Below, piece by piece: positions 55,112 to 64,000 of a stretch of 64,000 nucleotides of DNA (the stretch's first letter is position 1; each line of letters starts with the position of its first letter). The position numbers were made by a program, and so were the translations under genes. The DNA lies in the NCBI RefSeq assembly GCF_048572895.1, contig NZ_CP183878.1, positions 2,976,001-3,040,000 of the forward strand, written 5' to 3'. The notes beneath the pieces were generated by a model. It did not search any database. It worked only from the letters and a program-made list of their open reading frames with translations, and was not told the DNA's origin. Origin of the DNA: Psychrobacillus sp048572895 (GTDB taxonomy: Bacteria > Bacillota > Bacilli > Bacillales_A > Planococcaceae).

Positions 55112-55176
55112 TAAGTATAATTAAAAAATACATGAACTGTCAAATTTATTACACCTTAAGGAAAGAAATATATAGA

Positions 55177-56121
55177 TTAGTAACCTTTTTCCAAATCAAT
55201 TTCATTTTCCAATGGCTTCTGATCCACCCAAGCGTTTAAATTTCTTGAGAAGATTTGCAGTGCTCGTACCACATACTGTGAAGAGTGACTAGAGACATGC
55301 GGGGAAACGACAACATTATTCATGTTCCAAAATGGGTGTCCCTCTGCAAGTGGTTCTTTCTCAAATACGTCTAGTACAGCATATGCAATTTGTTCTTCTT
55401 CTAATGCACGCAGTAGGAGTTCTTCTTTCACTACATCTCCACGTCCAAAATTCATAAAGATGGCTGTAGGTTTCATAGACTGTAAATGCTCGTATGTGAT
55501 CAGATCTTTTGTTTGTTCCGTGCTTGGTAGAATTGAAATGACAATATCCGCTTTCGGCAAGACCTCATTTAATTTATCAAAGGTAACTATTCTTTCCATA
55601 AAAGGAGCAAGTCGTCCACTGCTATTACATCCTATTGTATGCACTCCAAAAGCTTGCAGTATTCTGCCTACTTCTCCTCCTATTGCACCTGGACCTAGTA
55701 TTATCGCGGTTGAACCTAGTAATTCAGTAGGAAATACTCGCTTTGACCACTCCCCATTCCGCTGATTTTCATTGATCAATGAGAGTGATTTTTTAATAGA
55801 AAGTATATGTGCTAAAATCGTTTCCGCCATAGGGGTTTTATGAATTCCTCGCACATTGGTGACGACAATACCTCGATTTGCAATTTCTTGAAGTGGCATT
55901 TTTTCTAGTCCTGCGGAAGCAACCATAATCCATTTTAGCTGTTCGGCTATATCGAGATGTCTTGCATCTAAGTCCTCTCCGTAAGTAACTAGAATTTGTG
56001 ATGATTTTAATACTTCTTCATTTATACCTTTTTGAAATACAAATTCCTCATTCGGAAACTTCCTGAGTAAGTCATCTTGCTGCTCCTGTTTTGGTAAAAA
56101 AGAAAATAATATTTTCATCAT
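55177..56121 (-). CDS. D-2-hydroxyacid dehydrogenase family protein
   Basis: NAD(P)-dependent dehydrogenase of 314 aa. Rossmann motif LGPGAIGGEVGRILQAFG, catalytic Arg in MNFGRGDVV, Glu in FEKEPL and His in SPHVSSHS. It shares one base with the bcp stop (TAATG), so it is translated from the same mRNA. Substrate unknown; possibly phosphoglycerate-like or 2-keto acids. Confidence 0.88.
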   Translation of the reverse strand: MMKILFSFLPKQEQQDDLLRKFPNEEFVFQKGINEEVLKSSQILVTYGEDLDARHLDIAEQLKWIMVASAGLEKMPLQEIANRGIVVTNVRGIHKTPMAETILAHILSIKKSLSLINENQRNGEWSKRVFPTELLGSTAIILGPGAIGGEVGRILQAFGVHTIGCNSSGRLAPFMERIVTFDKLNEVLPKADIVISILPSTEQTKDLITYEHLQSMKPTAIFMNFGRGDVVKEELLLRALEEEQIAYAVLDVFEKEPLAEGHPFWNMNNVVVSPHVSSHSSQYVVRALQIFSRNLNAWVDQKPLENEIDLEKGY

Positions 56122-56606
56122 TATTTCCCTTCAGTCACTAAAGATTTTAATGTTAGTAGTGCTTCTTCGACATGTCCATCGACTTTTACTTTATTCCATT
56201 CTTTTACGACTGTCCCTGTAGGATCGATTAAAAAAGTAGACCGTTCAATACCCATATATTCTTTTCCGAAATTCTTTTTCAGCTTCCATACTCCGTAAGC
56301 TTCCGAAACTTCATGGGTATCATCTACTAATAAAGAAAATGGTAGACCATGCTTGTCTATAAATTTTGTATGAGCTTTTTCATCATCTGCACTAACTCCA
56401 AGAATTACTGCATTTAAATCCGTAAAACTTGTAAAAGCAGTTTTAAAATCACAAGCCTCTGTTGTACAACCCGGTGTTGCATCCTTAGGGTAAAAATACA
56501 AAACTACATATTTCTTGCCTGCAAAATCCTTTAATGAAACAATTTCTCCTTTTTCATTTTTCAATGAAAAGTTAGGTGCTATCATACCTTCTAATTTTTC
56601 CATCAT
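56121..56606 (-). CDS. bcp: Peroxiredoxin Bcp (PrxQ type)
   Basis: Thioredoxin-dependent thiol peroxidase of 161 aa. Peroxidatic Cys47 and resolving Cys52 lie five apart in TPGCTTEACDF, the PrxQ pattern. AGGAGG precedes the start; ATG at the first or second codon is equally possible. First gene of a two-gene unit with the dehydrogenase, next to perR as in B. subtilis (YgaF). Confidence 0.92.
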   Translation of the reverse strand: MMEKLEGMIAPNFSLKNEKGEIVSLKDFAGKKYVVLYFYPKDATPGCTTEACDFKTAFTSFTDLNAVILGVSADDEKAHTKFIDKHGLPFSLLVDDTHEVSEAYGVWKLKKNFGKEYMGIERSTFLIDPTGTVVKEWNKVKVDGHVEEALLTLKSLVTEGK

Positions 56607-56783
56607 AATCCCTCCTATTTATTATATCGTATCGAAGTTAGTCGCTATGTTCAATTTTCTTAGCATTTTTCCTTATTATTGTCTACAATTAAGGAGAACT
56701 TAAAGAATTAATACACTAGACAATAATTGGATAGGAACGTTATACTTTCTATCTGTAAACAAACTCAAGCGGAGGCTATTACA

Positions 56784-58070
56784 TTGAAACAAACACAATC
56801 AGAATTAATACAAGTAGAGGCATTAGAGCATATAGTAGGTGGTGTAAACAGCCCATCAAGATCATATAAAGCTGTAGGCGGAGGAGCACCAATCGTCATG
56901 GAGAGAGCAGAAGGTGCTTATTTTTATGACGTAGATGGCAATAAATACATTGACTATTTAGCTGCATATGGTCCCATTATTACTGGTCATGCACATCCAC
57001 ATATTACAGAAGCTATCACAAAAGCTGCACAAACTGGTCTATTGTATGGTACCCCAACAAAGCATGAAGTTACCTTTGCGAAAATGTTAAAGGATGCCAT
57101 TCCTTCTATGGACAAAGTTCGCTTTGTAAACTCGGGCACTGAGGCAGTCATGACAACAATCCGAGTTGCACGTGCCTACACTGGAAGAACAAAAGTGATG
57201 AAATTTGCTGGATGCTATCATGGACATTCCGATTTAGTACTAGTTGCAGCCGGCTCAGGCCCAGCAACACTTGGTATACCTGATTCTGCGGGAGTACCTC
57301 AATCTATCGCAAAAGAAGTGATCACTATTCCATTCAACGATCCAAAAGCTTTTGAAGAAGCAATGGAAAAATGGGGAGAAGAACTTGCATGTATTTTAGT
57401 AGAACCAATCGTAGGAAACTTCGGTATGGTAGAGCCAAATGAAGGCTTCCTTCCACTAATACACAAAATTGCGAAAGACAAAGGTGCATTAGTCATTTAC
57501 GACGAAGTAATTACAGCATTCCGCTTCCATTACGGCGCAGCATCTACCATGTTAGAACAAACACCAGACTTAACAGCTTTAGGGAAAATCATCGGCGGTG
57601 GACTTCCGATTGGTGCTTACGGCGGCAAAAAGGAAATTATGGAACAGGTTGCACCATTAGGACCCGCTTACCAAGCGGGAACTATGGCAGGTAATCCAGC
57701 GTCAATGCAAGCAGGGATCGCTTGTTTAGAAGTTCTACAAACTCCAGGATTATATGACGAACTAGATAGACTAGGTGCAATTCTTGAGGCTGGAATTCTA
57801 GAAGCTGCCAAGAAAAATAATGTAACTATTACGATTAATCGTATTAAAGGGGCTCTTTCCGTTTACTTTACAGATGTGCGGGTAGAAAATTATGTGCAAG
57901 CAGAAGCCAGTGACGGTGAAATGTTTGCGAAGTTCTTTAAGCTAATGCTAAACCAAGGAATTAACTTAGCACCATCTAAATATGAAGCTTGGTTTATCAC
58001 AACTGCCCATACAGAACTTGATATTCAAGAAACACTTAGAGCAGTTAATAATGCATTTGCCAATCTTTAA
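56784..58070 (+). CDS. gsaB: Glutamate-1-semialdehyde 2,1-aminomutase
   Basis: PLP enzyme of 428 aa that converts glutamate-1-semialdehyde to 5-aminolevulinate for haem synthesis. Family segments: VGGVNSPSRSYKAVGG, RFVNSGTEAVMTTIRVARA, IYDEVITAFR and the PLP lysine in GKIIGGGLPIGAYGG. The TTG at 56784 with GGAGG 8 nt upstream is the start; the frame from 56727 is longer than the family. B. subtilis gsaB occupies the same position beside bcp and ygaE. Confidence 0.92.
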   Translation: MKQTQSELIQVEALEHIVGGVNSPSRSYKAVGGGAPIVMERAEGAYFYDVDGNKYIDYLAAYGPIITGHAHPHITEAITKAAQTGLLYGTPTKHEVTFAKMLKDAIPSMDKVRFVNSGTEAVMTTIRVARAYTGRTKVMKFAGCYHGHSDLVLVAAGSGPATLGIPDSAGVPQSIAKEVITIPFNDPKAFEEAMEKWGEELACILVEPIVGNFGMVEPNEGFLPLIHKIAKDKGALVIYDEVITAFRFHYGAASTMLEQTPDLTALGKIIGGGLPIGAYGGKKEIMEQVAPLGPAYQAGTMAGNPASMQAGIACLEVLQTPGLYDELDRLGAILEAGILEAAKKNNVTITINRIKGALSVYFTDVRVENYVQAEASDGEMFAKFFKLMLNQGINLAPSKYEAWFITTAHTELDIQETLRAVNNAFANL

Positions 58071-58104
58071 GGCTACACTGTTTCTTACGAAAGGATAGGA
58101 TTTA

Positions 58105-59187
58105 ATGAAATTAGGAGCTAGAATATTTAAAACCGGGGTAGCTATTGTGTTCTCTTTATTCATAGCAGAATTACTTCAGCTCCCTAGTCCTGTATTTGCA
58201 GGAATAGCAGCTATTTTCGCCATTCAACCTTCTATTTATAGATCCTATAAAACAGCAACTGAACAAGTTCAAGGGAATTTAATTGGAGCGATTATTGCAG
58301 TTATTTTTTCCTTAGCTTTCGGAAATGATTATGTAATCGTAGGATTTGCTGCAATTATCACAATTACAATAATGCTTAAACTAAAATTAGAGAAAGCCTT
58401 AACACTAGCCCTTGTTACGGTAATCGCCATTATGGAAATACAGGGTGATGACTTTTTAGTATTTGCAGTATTACGATTTGCAACAATTCTAGTTGGAGTA
58501 ATATCAGCATTTATTGTAAACCTGGTATTTTTACCTCCTAAATTTGAAAAGAAGCTTTTTAACGCAATTCACTATACGCAAGACGAAATAATCCGTTGGC
58601 TACGAATAGCAGTTAGGCAGGCGTCAGATCATCAATCGACTAAACAAACAATTCAACAATTAAAGGATAGACTAGTTCGAGTCGATCAACTATATTCCTT
58701 CTTTAAGGAAGAACGTGGATACACAAAAAAAGCAGCCCATACAAAGGGAAGAAAATTAGTTATTTATCGCGAATTAATATCCACTTCGTATAAAAGCCTA
58801 GATGTACTAAAAAAGTTACATCACCATGAGCATGAACTAACTGATCTACCGGAACATTTTCGGATGATGATAAAGGAAAGATTAGATGCTCTATTAACCT
58901 ATCATGAACAGCTCCACTTGAAGTTTATAGGTAAATTAAGACCTGAGCATATTGAAGAGAACGATTCCGAGGCATTCTTACAAAGACAAGAGGTAATGGA
59001 TATTTTTGTTAAACAGATTACCATTACTCAAATAGAAGAGGAGTTTTCGTCTTACCACCTTCTGCATTTACTGTCGTCTATTTTAAAATATGAGGAACAA
59101 CTTGAGCATGTGGATAAACTGATCACATCGTATCAAAACTTTCATAGTGAAGAACTAACTGTTCAAATTGAAGAAACACCTTATTAA
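58105..59187 (+). CDS. ygaE: Aromatic acid exporter family protein YgaE
   Basis: 360-aa protein with an N-terminal set of about four to six membrane helices (residues about 8-150) and a long cytoplasmic helical C-terminal half (IRWLRIAVRQASDHQSTKQT...). Matches the ArAE_1/FUSC-like exporter layout of B. subtilis YgaE, also next to gsaB there. Lies 34 bp after gsaB, so probably cotranscribed. Substrate not known. Confidence 0.85.
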   Translation: MKLGARIFKTGVAIVFSLFIAELLQLPSPVFAGIAAIFAIQPSIYRSYKTATEQVQGNLIGAIIAVIFSLAFGNDYVIVGFAAIITITIMLKLKLEKALTLALVTVIAIMEIQGDDFLVFAVLRFATILVGVISAFIVNLVFLPPKFEKKLFNAIHYTQDEIIRWLRIAVRQASDHQSTKQTIQQLKDRLVRVDQLYSFFKEERGYTKKAAHTKGRKLVIYRELISTSYKSLDVLKKLHHHEHELTDLPEHFRMMIKERLDALLTYHEQLHLKFIGKLRPEHIEENDSEAFLQRQEVMDIFVKQITITQIEEEFSSYHLLHLLSSILKYEEQLEHVDKLITSYQNFHSEELTVQIEETPY

Positions 59188-59232
59188 AAAACTGGTTGAT
59201 CGTGAATTTCCTCGCGACCAGCCAGTTTTTTT
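59186..59232 (+). terminator. Terminator after ygaE
   Basis: AAAACTGG.TTG.TCG / CGA.CAG.CCAGTTTT, followed by a T run. Confidence 0.75.
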
Positions 59233-59246
59233 ATATAGTTAAAGGT

Positions 59247-59357
59247 TTCGACTGATTATTAGTGATATTCGACCGTTTCTTCATTGTATTCAACCGATAA
59301 TTATTCGCATTCAACCGATTATCCATTATATACGATCGATTATAACTAGTATTCAAC
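59247..59357 (+). repeat. 21-bp-period repeat, TTCAACCGATTA anchor
   Basis: TTCGAC/TTCAACCGAT (or TACGATCGAT) at 59247, 59268, 59289, 59310, 59331 and 59352: six anchors exactly 21 bp apart. A minus-strand frame across it gives a seven-residue periodic peptide (NRLNT..), an effect of the period, and is not called a gene. Located between convergent ygaE and the peptide permease gene. Confidence 0.87.
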
Positions 59358-59426
59358 CGATTCACTCTCTTAATAGACTTATGCCAGTAAAGAGACGGAT
59401 ATATCCGACGATCACATTCTTGAAAC

Positions 59427-59463
59427 AAAACATGCCACCTAGCAATAAACTGCTAGGTGGCAT
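59427..59463 (-). terminator. Terminator of the peptide ABC operon
   Basis: ATGCCACCTAGCA / TGCTAGGTGGCAT perfect 13-bp stem followed on the minus strand by GTTTTGTTTC. Confidence 0.8.
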
Positions 59464-59468
59464 ATTTG

Positions 59469-60368
59469 TTAATTTTTCATCTTAGGATCCAGTGCATCTC
59501 GGAGTCCATCGCCCATCAAGTTAAATCCTACTACTGTCAACATTATTGCAAGTCCTGGGAATATCATCGTCCACGGAGCATTCCTTAAATACATACGAGC
59601 ATCCGCTAGCATCTTTCCCCATTCAGGAGCAGGAGCCTGAGCGCCCAGTCCTAAGAACCCTAGTGCCGCTGCTTCAATAATGGCCGATGCAATTGCAAGT
59701 GTACCTGCAACAATAACCGGTGCCATTGAATTAGGTAAAATATGAGAAAACAAAATTCGAATATCTCTCATCCCAATAGCTTTAGCAGATGTTATGTACT
59801 CTTCTTCTTTAATGCTAAGAACTTTCGAACGTATTAGTCGACCAAAGTTAGGGATATTAATAATCGCTATAGCAATCAACGCATTTTGCAAAGATGGTCC
59901 TAAAACAGATACTACTGCAATCGCCAATAGTATACTTGGAAAAGCTAGCATGATATCAAAAATTCTTGAAATAATCATATCTATCCATTTTCCATAGTAA
60001 CCTGCAATAATACCCAAAATACTACCAACTACTACAGAACCAATAACAGAGAAAAATCCTACCATTAGAGAAATTCTAGCTCCATGAATAATTCGAGAAT
60101 ATATATCCCGACCAAAATCATCCGTACCGAACCAATACTTCCCAGATGGTGGTTGTAAACGGTCTGTTAAAAGCTGATCATTAATACCTTGTGGAGCAAG
60201 CAGAAAACCAAAACCAGCTAAAAATACGAAGAATAAGACAATCCCTGCTCCTACAAGCGCTCCTTTATTTTTACGAAAGCTACGCCATGCATCTCGCCAA
60301 GGACCGGTCGACTTTTCTTTAGTTGCCATTACTTGATCATTTGTCGAATTCGGAACCATTTCGGACAT
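59469..60368 (-). CDS. Peptide ABC transporter permease (OppC/DppC/AppC type)
   Basis: 299-aa inner-membrane permease with a charged N-terminus and about six helices. The ABC-permease loop VSVLGPSLQNALIAIAIINI ... REEEYITSAKAIG-like segment (KEEEYITSAKAIGMRD) is visible. The N-terminal OppC_N region (FRKNKGALVGAGIVLFF) and GTDDFGRDIYSRII are family marks. AAAGGAGG precedes the ATG. Last gene of the operon, 14 bp after the first permease. Confidence 0.92.
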   Translation of the reverse strand: MSEMVPNSTNDQVMATKEKSTGPWRDAWRSFRKNKGALVGAGIVLFFVFLAGFGFLLAPQGINDQLLTDRLQPPSGKYWFGTDDFGRDIYSRIIHGARISLMVGFFSVIGSVVVGSILGIIAGYYGKWIDMIISRIFDIMLAFPSILLAIAVVSVLGPSLQNALIAIAIINIPNFGRLIRSKVLSIKEEEYITSAKAIGMRDIRILFSHILPNSMAPVIVAGTLAIASAIIEAAALGFLGLGAQAPAPEWGKMLADARMYLRNAPWTMIFPGLAIMLTVVGFNLMGDGLRDALDPKMKN

Positions 60369-60382
60369 ATCTATTCCTCCTT

Positions 60383-61387
60383 TTAGTCATATTTGATCCT
60401 AGGGTCTACTAACCCATACAAAATATCTACAAATAAATTAATCATTACAAATATAAAAGCGACAACAAGTATACCTGACTGAATAACAGGATAATCACGG
60501 AACGAAATAGCTTCATAAATATACCGCCCGATTCCCGGCCATCCAAAGATAGTCTCTGTTAAAATAGCGCCTCCAAGCAAAAGCCCTGTTTGAAGTCCAA
60601 TTACAGTTAATACAGGAATAATTGCATTTTTTAAAGCATGTTTGTAAACAACAAAAAACATTTTCTGACCTTTAGCTCTAGCAGTACGAACATAATCCGC
60701 TCGCATTACTTCTAGCATACTAGATCTAGTCATACGAGCAATAATCGCCATTGGAATTGTAGCTAATGCAATGCCAGGCAATATTAAATGCTTCAATACA
60801 GTACCTAATTGATCGAATCTCCCCTGTATAATTGTATCTACAATATACAAGCTAGTGATGGAATTTACGGGATCCCGGACCTCTTCACGTCCTGTAGTTG
60901 GAAGCCATTGCAGTTCAACACCAAAAACCCATTGTTCCATTAAACCTAACCAAAAAATTGGCATTGATACACCTATTAAAGCTAAAACCATTGCCATATA
61001 ATCAAACCAAGAATTTTGGAACCAAGCAGATATAATGCCTGCATTCACTCCAATAATAACTGCAATAATAATAGCAAAAAAAGCAAGCTCGATTGTAGCT
61101 GCTAAGTATGGCCAAATCTCTTGTGCAACAGGTCGAACCGTTCGCATCGATTCTCCTAGATCTCCTTTTAGGAGGCCAACTAAATAGTCAAAGTATTGTG
61201 TGTACCAAGGCTGATTTAAGCCTAGCTTAATCTCCAATGCTTCTATCGCTTCTTTAGATGCTAATTGCCCTAATATTACTTGAGCAGGATTACCAGGAAT
61301 TGCTCGTATGATCATGAAAACAACGAATGTCATACCTAATAATACGGGTATCAATTGTAATAATCGTTTACCGATATAGTGAAGCAT
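60383..61387 (-). CDS. Peptide ABC transporter permease (OppB/DppB/AppB type)
   Basis: 334-aa inner-membrane permease: YIGKRLLQLIPVLLGMTFVVF at the start, RAIPGNPAQ, and the cytoplasmic coupling loop RADYVRTARAKG. The ATG at 61387 with AGAGGTG upstream fits the family; the frame from 61432 adds residues lying inside a hairpin. Between the binding protein and OppC-type permease genes. Confidence 0.92.
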   Translation of the reverse strand: MLHYIGKRLLQLIPVLLGMTFVVFMIIRAIPGNPAQVILGQLASKEAIEALEIKLGLNQPWYTQYFDYLVGLLKGDLGESMRTVRPVAQEIWPYLAATIELAFFAIIIAVIIGVNAGIISAWFQNSWFDYMAMVLALIGVSMPIFWLGLMEQWVFGVELQWLPTTGREEVRDPVNSITSLYIVDTIIQGRFDQLGTVLKHLILPGIALATIPMAIIARMTRSSMLEVMRADYVRTARAKGQKMFFVVYKHALKNAIIPVLTVIGLQTGLLLGGAILTETIFGWPGIGRYIYEAISFRDYPVIQSGILVVAFIFVMINLFVDILYGLVDPRIKYD

Positions 61388-61417
61388 TTTCTTCACCTCT
61401 CTAATTTGAATTAAAGA

Positions 61418-61448
61418 AAGGGGAGAAATCACGAAGACCTCTCCCCTT
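61418..61448 (-). terminator. Intercistronic hairpin after the binding-protein gene
   Basis: AAGGGGAGA / TCTCCCCTT perfect 9-bp stem, 13-nt loop, followed on the minus strand by TCTTTAATTC. Probably a partial terminator or 3' stabiliser that keeps binding protein more abundant than the permeases. Confidence 0.65.
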
Positions 61449-61455
61449 AAGCATA

Positions 61456-63084
61456 TTACTTAAAGTCGACCTTGTTTAATCTATCAGATCCAGTTGGATG
61501 TGGATAGAAATTAGTAATTTTAGCATCTCCTGCTAGTAAAGGTGTTGAGTGTGCAAGTGGAACCCACGGAGCATCCTCAAAGATAATTTCTTGCGCTTGT
61601 TTATATAATTCATTACGTTTCTCTTCGTCTACCTCTGTTTGTGCTTCGATTAATAATTTATGTGTCTCATCATTACTGTAGTAGGTATAGTTATTACTTC
61701 CGATGTTATCTTCGTCAAGTAACACATAAATGAAGTTATCTGCATCTCCATTATCACCTGTCCAGCCTAATAAGAATGCGTCGGCTTCTCCGTTTTCAGC
61801 TTTTTCTAAATAAGTAGCCCATTCATAAGATACGATATTAGCAGTGATCCCAACATCAGCTAAGTTCTTTTGAATAGCTTCTGCAACTTTTGCGCCATCT
61901 GGCATATATGGACGTGGAACAGGCATTGCCCATAGTTCCATTTCAAATCCGTCGGCAAAACCAGCTTCTGCTAATAATTGCTTCGCTTTTTCCGGATCAT
62001 ATTCATATCCAGGAATATCATCATTGTATCCGCTTATAGTCGATGGCATAGGATTTTTTGCTACTTCTGCACGACCTTCAAAGAAAGCGTCAACAATCGC
62101 TTGTTTATCAATTGCATAGTTTACAGCTTGTCGAACCTTTTGGTTATCGAATGGTGGACGAGTGCTTGTTAAACCAAGGTAACCAACATTCATGGATGGA
62201 CGCTCGAATAGTTGTAAAGCTGCATCTGCTTCTACTGTTGCTCCATCTGAAGGATTTACACCATCAGCTAAATCTATTGCTCCAGATAAAAGATCGTTTA
62301 AACGAGCAGAGTTATCTGGAATTGCACGGAAAACAACTTTATCCAATTTAGGCTCTTCTGAATTCCAATACTCTTCATTCTTTTCAATAGTAATAGAATC
62401 ATTACGTTTCCATTCTACAAATTTGAATGGTCCAGTACCAACTGGGCTATCACCAAATTTGTCTCCAGCTGCTTCAAATGCAGTCGGACTTGCAATTGCA
62501 AAAGGGCTCATTGCAATATTTTTTAAGAAAGGTGCTTGAGCACGAGTAAGCTTAAATATTACTGTGTAATCTCCCTCAGCAGTAACTGAATCAATTACGC
62601 GACTTTCATCACCAGCAAATCCCCCGAACATAGACTTATAATACGGGAATAGATCTTCGGAACCATTTGCCCAACGTTCAAAGTTTTTTACAACTGCCTC
62701 TGCGTTGAAGTCTGTTCCATCATGGAATTTTACTCCTTCACGAAGTGTGAAAGTATACGTAAGACCATCTTCAGATGGCTCCCATTTAGTAGCTAATCCT
62801 TCATTAATAGTTGTATCTTGTTCCCCAAAGTTTAAAAGTGTTTCTAATACGTTTTGGGTAACTTTAAAGGACTCACCATCGGTAGCACCTGCTGGATCTA
62901 GTGTAACTGAGTCCCCCCCTCGGCCAAAGACTAATACTTTTTCTTCGCCGGAGTCTGTTGTTCCTTTGTCATTATCTTTTTTTGTATCGCCGTCTGATGA
63001 ATCGCCAGATGAACACGCAGCAAGTACTACAGTAAGTGCAACGAACATCAACAGCATAAATGACCATATTTTCGATTTTCTCAT
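61456..63084 (-). CDS. Peptide ABC transporter substrate-binding lipoprotein
   Basis: 542-aa extracytoplasmic lipoprotein of the SBP_bac_5 family. Signal peptide with lipobox LAAC at about residue 24, then a Ser/Asp/Lys linker. Family segments: EDGLTYTFTLREGVKFHDG and DNQKVRQAVNYAIDKQAIV. The ATG at 63084 is chosen because GGAGGGG lies 5 nt upstream. The order ATPase, binding protein, permease, permease matches appF-appA-appB-appC of B. subtilis. Binds oligo- or dipeptides or similar; specificity unknown. Confidence 0.92.
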   Translation of the reverse strand: MRKSKIWSFMLLMFVALTVVLAACSSGDSSDGDTKKDNDKGTTDSGEEKVLVFGRGGDSVTLDPAGATDGESFKVTQNVLETLLNFGEQDTTINEGLATKWEPSEDGLTYTFTLREGVKFHDGTDFNAEAVVKNFERWANGSEDLFPYYKSMFGGFAGDESRVIDSVTAEGDYTVIFKLTRAQAPFLKNIAMSPFAIASPTAFEAAGDKFGDSPVGTGPFKFVEWKRNDSITIEKNEEYWNSEEPKLDKVVFRAIPDNSARLNDLLSGAIDLADGVNPSDGATVEADAALQLFERPSMNVGYLGLTSTRPPFDNQKVRQAVNYAIDKQAIVDAFFEGRAEVAKNPMPSTISGYNDDIPGYEYDPEKAKQLLAEAGFADGFEMELWAMPVPRPYMPDGAKVAEAIQKNLADVGITANIVSYEWATYLEKAENGEADAFLLGWTGDNGDADNFIYVLLDEDNIGSNNYTYYSNDETHKLLIEAQTEVDEEKRNELYKQAQEIIFEDAPWVPLAHSTPLLAGDAKITNFYPHPTGSDRLNKVDFK

Positions 63085-63109
63085 TTGGACCCCTCCATAA
63101 AGTTTATTA

Positions 63110-64000
63110 TCAATGTTGCACTTGCTCATTGTATAAATGGCAGGCAACAAAATGACCAGTTTTAGCTTCTTGTAATTGTGGAACTTCCTTCACACATATG
63201 TCCATTTTAAAAGGACATCTTGTATGGAAAGTACACCCTGTTGGTGGATTAGAGGGACTTGGAATGTCTCCTTCTAAAATAATTTGTTCACGTTTAAATT
63301 CTGGATCTGGTACAGGGACTGCAGAAAGTAAAGCTCTTGTATAAGGATGTAAGGGTTCAGCATACATTGATTCACTGGTAGCAAGTTCTACCATTCTACC
63401 TAAGTACATAACCCCTACACGGTCACTTATATGACGAACTACTCCTAAATCATGGGCGATAAAGATATAGGTTAGTTTTAGCTCTTTCTGTAAATCTTGC
63501 ATGAGATTCAAAACTTGTGCTTGTATTGAAACGTCTAGCGCAGATACTGGCTCATCCGCTATTATCAACTTTGGATTAGTCATCAACGCTCTTGCAATTC
63601 CTATACGCTGCCGTTGTCCACCACTAAATTGATGTGGATAACGTTTTGCATGATAGCTACTTAAACCAACAATTTCTAAAAAGTCATGTACTTTCTTTTT
63701 TCTGCTTTTTGGGTCGCCAATATTATGAACAATTAAAGGCTCCATTAAAATCTTTTCTATTGTATGACGAGGATTCAAGGATGCGTATGGATCTTGAAAT
63801 ACCATTTGTATTTCACGTCTTGCTTTTCTCATCTCGTCATTAGAAATATTCGTTAGCTCTTTACCGTTAAATGTCACTTTTCCTTCAGTAGGCTCTAGTA
63901 ATCTCATCAGCATTCTACCAGTAGTAGATTTACCACATCCAGATTCACCAACTATGCCCAGAGTCTCACCTTCGTTCACAAAAAAGGAAATGTCGTCTAC
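63110..64000 (-). CDS. Peptide ABC transporter ATPase (OppF/AppF type), partial
   Basis: C-terminal 296 codons; the reading frame runs off the right window edge, so the 5' end is missing. Walker A GESGCGKST, signature FSGGQRQRIGIARAL, Walker B LIIADEPVSALD, and the C-terminal oligopeptide-type tail CTFHTRCPFKMDIC. The frame is open to base 64000 (VDDISFFVNEGE..), so the internal GTG at 63979 is not the start. Probably preceded outside by the OppD-type ATPase. Confidence 0.92.
   Translation of the reverse strand, partial: VDDISFFVNEGETLGIVGESGCGKSTTGRMLMRLLEPTEGKVTFNGKELTNISNDEMRKARREIQMVFQDPYASLNPRHTIEKILMEPLIVHNIGDPKSRKKKVHDFLEIVGLSSYHAKRYPHQFSGGQRQRIGIARALMTNPKLIIADEPVSALDVSIQAQVLNLMQDLQKELKLTYIFIAHDLGVVRHISDRVGVMYLGRMVELATSESMYAEPLHPYTRALLSAVPVPDPEFKREQIILEGDIPSPSNPPTGCTFHTRCPFKMDICVKEVPQLQEAKTGHFVACHLYNEQVQH

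Noticed and set aside
59231..59428. 65-aa frame with repeating NRLN peptide
   Set aside because: The seven-residue period is produced by the 21-bp DNA repeat; no ribosome site, and the other 21-bp arrays do not encode similar peptides.

Overview
The window is low-GC Firmicutes DNA from the order Bacillales. The evidence is strong Shine-Dalgarno sites with many TTG/GTG starts, a 16S-Ile-Ala-23S-5S rRNA operon followed by a tRNA array in nearly the order of the Bacillus subtilis trnD cluster, and neighbourhoods syntenic with B. subtilis: yheA-yheB-(yheE)-bmrD-bmrC, and ygxA-ygzB-perR-bcp-gsaB-ygaE next to the rRNA operon. The gene styles and dispersed repeats look most like Planococcaceae (Psychrobacillus, Lysinibacillus or Sporosarcina relatives). 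That family assignment is inference.

Layout. 0-9 kb: an OmpR-type two-component pair; a three-gene operon (VTC-type polyphosphate polymerase, DUF4956 membrane protein, beta-helix lipoprotein of the Cthe_2159 family); an ECF sigma/anti-sigma pair with a probable autoregulatory promoter. 9-20 kb: enoyl-CoA hydratase, yheA, yheB, ferritin-like protein, yheE, an MFS carrier, the heterodimeric drug exporter bmrC/bmrD behind a leader peptide and terminator, and a chromate transporter. 20-30 kb: CNNM/CorC and CDF metal transporters, a GAF histidine kinase with four cysteines plus a LuxR-type regulator, pgcA, yhcX, bdbC with a thioredoxin partner, and an RluA-type pseudouridine synthase. 30-45 kb: two Nudix hydrolases among small membrane proteins, aldo/keto reductase, trmL, queG, a coupled B3/B4-domain/ATP-grasp pair, a eukaryote/archaea-type ProRS behind a proline T-box, then a run of small VOC, SRPBCC, DUF1801, SnoaL-like and metallo-beta-lactamase proteins. 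45.7-52.7 kb: sixteen tRNA genes, 5S, 23S, tRNA-Ala, tRNA-Ile and 16S, all on the minus strand, with tandem promoters near 52.9 kb. 53-59 kb: the perR neighbourhood. 59.4-64 kb: an oligopeptide ABC operon cut by the window end.

The most unusual content lies between genes. (1) A dispersed structured element of about 700 bp has three full copies (about 2405, 10250, 24319) and one truncated copy at the left edge. Its hairpins covary, and it carries an exchangeable core between GAAAGGTGG and CCACCTG flanks. (2) A two-hairpin cassette with the motif CCAACAGGATGTTGG is shared by four otherwise different elements. (3) Six spacers hold degenerate repeats with a nearly invariant 21-bp period but a different anchor motif at each locus. 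No phage, transposase, CRISPR array or toxin system was recognised. The coding candidates for poorly described systems are the polyphosphate polymerase/DUF4956/beta-helix operon and the B3/B4-domain/ATP-grasp pair.
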